This document shows positions 2,881 through 5,109 of a stretch of DNA of 5,109 nt, piece after piece. The position numbers and the translations under genes are program-made. The DNA is from CAYRGC01 sp964423795 (lineage in GTDB: Bacteria; Patescibacteriota; Gracilibacteria; Peribacterales; Peribacteraceae): NCBI GenBank assembly GCA_964423795.1, contig CAYRGC010000035.1, positions 1 through 5,109 of the forward strand, read 5' to 3'. Each line of letters opens with the position of its first letter. The stretch's first letter is position 1. Under the pieces are notes generated by a model that worked only from the letters and a program-made list of their open reading frames with translations, was not told the DNA's origin and searched no databases.

Positions 2881-5109
2881 ATGCTCTCGCTGCTGCAACG
2901 GCTGACGAGCCTGTTCTCCGCGATGTCGCGGTGGGAACGCTGGCTGCTCGCGGTGCTCGTGACGGGTTTTTTCGTGAGCCTCGCCGTTCTCTTGCGGACG
3001 TTCTACCTCGACGCGACGGTCCTGATCCCCACGACCGGCGGCACGTACGTGGAAGGATCCGTGGGCGAGCTGCGGCCGCTCAATCCGTGGTTCACGGTCC
3101 AAAACGACGTGAACCGGGACATCGTGTCGCTCGTCTTCTCCGGACTGCTTCGATACAACCCCAAGTCCCGGCAGATCGAGAGCGATCTCGCGATGCTGGA
3201 GGTGTCCAAGGACCAGAAGACCTACACGCTCGCGCTCAAGCCCGACATCTTCTGGCACGATTCCACCGCGGAAAACCCGCATCCCGTGACGGCTGACGAT
3301 GTCCTCTTCACCTACCAGACGATCCAGGATCCGGCGTTTCCCAACACCCTTCTCCAGCAGAACTTCCGGGGCGTGAAGATCGAGAAAGTCGACGATCGGA
3401 CCGTCACCTTCACGTTGGCCGAGCCCTACAGCTTCTTCCCGAGCAACCTCACCCTCGGCCTCCTGCCGAAAGGGTCGTTCGGGGACGTTCCCGTGGACAA
3501 GCTGGACCTCGCGAGCGATTTTTCGTTCCATCCCATCGGGGCCGGGCCGTACAAGTTCCGCAGCCTCGTGACCACCGACATCTCCACCGAGGTCACGCTC
3601 GAGCGGTTCGACCGATCGATCCCGCCGCCGTCCCATCTCGACCGCGTCGTCTTCCGCATCTTCCCCGATTACTCCTCGCTGCTCTCGGACATGCGAAATC
3701 TCCAGGGCGTGCGCCTGGTGCCGCGCAACGAGGAGGGCGATCCGATCGTCCCGCGTCGCTTCACCGCCCAGAATTATTATCTTCCCCAGTACGTGGCGCT
3801 CTTCTTCAACCTGGAGAAGGGGCCGCTCAAGGATGAGAAGCTGCGCCAGGGGCTCCAGTTCGGCACGGATAAGCAGACGCTCGCCGACAGCATCCATGAA
3901 TCGGTGATCGTGGACACTCCCCTGCTCGAGCTCGATCTGGGCGACTGGCATTACCAGTTCGATCCCGACGCCGCACAGGGGGCGCTGCTCGCGTCCAAGT
4001 GGAATCTTCCCGAGCGCGTGCGCCTGCAGAAGCTTCTCGAACAGCGTGAGGCGAACAACTCCGGGCCGATGACGTTCCCGAACATCGCGCTCTTCCGCAT
4101 GGATCAGCCGCTGTCGTTCTCCGGTTCGTACGCGCAGATCCCGCGCGGCGCCAGGATGAACGGCGTGCCGCTCAAGGACAACCCGACCGCTTCGGGCTCC
4201 TGGACGGTGAGTCTGCCTCTGTCTTCCGGGACGGGCGCGCTGCAGCTTGGGGAGAACCTCGTCCGCATCACGGCCGGGGACAACAAGAACCGCATCTACG
4301 ATTCCTTCTATTTCTACGTCGCACGCGACCAGGCCGAATTCTCGCGAGCCACCGAGGAGCGGCGCTTGGCCGAGCTCTACGTGAAGTCCCGCGCGGGGCA
4401 GATTCCGGTCGCGAGCCGCATCACGATCGGAAACCTCGTCATCGATCGCGGCATGCTGCGCCTGCGCGCCCCCGAGGACGGCTTCAGCATCCGCCAGAAC
4501 GAGAAGGGCGAACCGCTCCATCTCACCCTGCTCACGAGCCCGACGCCCGCGCAGTATCCCCTGCTCGCCCAGGAGATCGCGGACCAGTGGCGGAAGCTCG
4601 GCGTGCAGGTGGAGGTGCAGGTTCCGGCCACGCAGGAGGAGTTCGCCGATCGCCTGCTGCGGCGCCAGTACGATGTCCTGCTCTTCGGCCAGTCGCTCCT
4701 CGATAACCTCGATAGCTACCCGTACTGGCACAGCTCCGGCATCCAGCGCATCACGGGCCAGGACAAGGATTTGCGCAGTGACGCGTATAACCTCTCGCAG
4801 TACTCGTCCTTCGAGGCTGATACCCTCCTCGAAACCATCCGCCGCACCATCGACGAGAAGGAGCGCGCCGATGCGCTTCGCAAGCTCCGCGACGTCCTGA
4901 AGCGCGATACGCCGGCCATTTTCCTCTATTCGCCGCTCTATACGTTCTCCTACAACGACCGCATCCGCGGACTCGAGCTCGGGTCGCTTTCCGTGCACTC
5001 AGATAGGTTTTTGACACTACCGCTTTGGTATGTCAAGGAAGAACGGATTTTCAAGGAAGGGTACAGCTGGCTTTCCTTTCCGCGCTGGTTAGTCAACTAT
5101 CCTTGGCGT
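2881..5109 (+). CDS. Extracellular solute-binding protein, family 5 (peptide/OppA-like), 3' end outside window
   Basis: The frame is open from ATG 2881 to the window edge: 743 residues, no stop. Family 5 proteins bind peptides, nickel or other solutes outside the membrane for ABC importers. Family landmarks are NPWF (67-70), LVFSGLLRYN (124-133 region by pattern), a WHD-containing segment with VTADDVLFTYQTI, PIGAGPYKF (about 218-226), ALFFNLEKGPLKDEKLRQGLQF (about 307-328), and a late segment GEPLHLTLL...EIADQWRKLGVQVEV (543-619). Instead of a cleaved lipoprotein signal it has one membrane helix near residues 20-38 (ERWLLAVLVTGFFVSLAVLLR). It contains no cysteine, so it is probably anchored with the domain outside. 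The usual family length is about 500-600. The excess is mainly an insertion at about 378-525 with an Ig-like stretch. The last 37 codons differ sharply in base composition. No permease or ATPase genes are in view, so the substrate is unknown. Confidence 0.9.
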   Translation, partial: MLSLLQRLTSLFSAMSRWERWLLAVLVTGFFVSLAVLLRTFYLDATVLIPTTGGTYVEGSVGELRPLNPWFTVQNDVNRDIVSLVFSGLLRYNPKSRQIESDLAMLEVSKDQKTYTLALKPDIFWHDSTAENPHPVTADDVLFTYQTIQDPAFPNTLLQQNFRGVKIEKVDDRTVTFTLAEPYSFFPSNLTLGLLPKGSFGDVPVDKLDLASDFSFHPIGAGPYKFRSLVTTDISTEVTLERFDRSIPPPSHLDRVVFRIFPDYSSLLSDMRNLQGVRLVPRNEEGDPIVPRRFTAQNYYLPQYVALFFNLEKGPLKDEKLRQGLQFGTDKQTLADSIHESVIVDTPLLELDLGDWHYQFDPDAAQGALLASKWNLPERVRLQKLLEQREANNSGPMTFPNIALFRMDQPLSFSGSYAQIPRGARMNGVPLKDNPTASGSWTVSLPLSSGTGALQLGENLVRITAGDNKNRIYDSFYFYVARDQAEFSRATEERRLAELYVKSRAGQIPVASRITIGNLVIDRGMLRLRAPEDGFSIRQNEKGEPLHLTLLTSPTPAQYPLLAQEIADQWRKLGVQVEVQVPATQEEFADRLLRRQYDVLLFGQSLLDNLDSYPYWHSSGIQRITGQDKDLRSDAYNLSQYSSFEADTLLETIRRTIDEKERADALRKLRDVLKRDTPAIFLYSPLYTFSYNDRIRGLELGSLSVHSDRFLTLPLWYVKEERIFKEGYSWLSFPRWLVNYPWR
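4012..4455 (+). other. Insertion within the solute-binding protein, with an Ig-like beta domain
   Basis: This corresponds to residues about 378-525. Family 5 proteins normally run from a DPxxAxxLLxxxGW-like helix (here DPDAAQGALLASKWNL, 361-376) almost directly into the strand that precedes GxPLxLxL (here 543-551). Here about 150 residues intervene. Residues 402-480 show the repeated pattern of small bacterial Ig-like or glucodextranase-B-like sandwiches: GSYAQIPRGARMNGVPLKD, GSWTVSLPL, LGENLVRITAGDNKNR, then an aromatic strand SFYFYV. After it comes a charged helical stretch (ARDQAEFSRATEERRLAELY, 481-500). The domain class is a pattern judgement. Confidence 0.55.
5011..5036 (+). other. Inverted repeat / potential hairpin in the AT-richer gene end
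   Basis: TTGACA-C-TACC, loop GCTTT, GGTA-TGTCAA: ten pairs with a single bulged C. It lies inside the reading frame of the solute-binding protein, in the segment whose composition differs from the rest of the gene. It has no following T tract on the + strand. On the - strand the T-free A run after it is likewise not terminator-like. Confidence 0.6.

Noticed and set aside
2845..4998. A 717-codon open frame on the - strand, antisense to the solute-binding protein gene
   Set aside because: It lies in the same codon register as the sense gene and exists only because that gene avoids TTA, CTA and TCA codons. Its product is a monotonous E/R/V/L-rich sequence with no recognisable domain. The sense frame has clear family motifs.
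5011..5034. TTGACA as a -35 box of an internal promoter
   Set aside because: The only TATA-like hexamer downstream (TATGTC, 5029-5034) is 12 bp away, too close. The TTGACA is better explained as one arm of the inverted repeat.

Overview
The window looks like part of a genome from the Candidate Phyla Radiation (Patescibacteria, Parcubacteria/Peribacteria-like), probably assembled from a metagenome. This is inferred from four things: a small two-helix type IV secretion pilin-like gene of the kind common in those genomes, a secG gene next to a membrane-anchored extracellular solute-binding protein, compact non-Shine-Dalgarno genes, and a 100-N scaffold gap. The DNA is GC-rich. TGA is used as a stop (secG and the secreted protein), so this is not the lineage that reads TGA as glycine. 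I cannot name the species.

Layout, all genes on the + strand. Positions 3-272 hold the 3' part of a DUF721/DciA-like gene. An extended -10 promoter near 342-350 precedes a compact cluster: rpsP (ribosomal protein S16), khpA (KH-domain RNA-binding protein) and a T4SS pilin-like membrane protein. A strong GNRA-loop intrinsic terminator at 1417-1439 closes it. Next comes a repeat zone holding a 100-N gap (1499-1598) and a roughly 90-bp periodic duplication. The repeat carries a tRNA promoter and the first 18 nt of tRNA-Val, and ends in a complete tRNA-Val(UAC) with an encoded CCA (1726-1801). After a non-coding stretch come a secreted protein of unknown function (2006-2560), secG (2628-2855) and, 25 bp further on, a long solute-binding protein (2881 to beyond the window end).

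Functionally the first cluster pairs translation and RNA binding with a surface or secretion component. The second pairs the Sec translocon subunit SecG with a Sec-dependent, N-terminally anchored peptide/solute-binding protein. Predicted promoters before 2006 and 2628 place transcription starts on or within about 2 nt of the ATG, so both messages may be leaderless. None of the genes with a visible start has a recognisable Shine-Dalgarno.

The points most worth following up are the repeat and gap at tRNA-Val, the abrupt drop in GC and change in codon use in the last ~110 bp of the solute-binding gene, and an approximately 150-residue insertion with an Ig-like section in that protein. I see no clear evidence of a wholly new multi-gene system.
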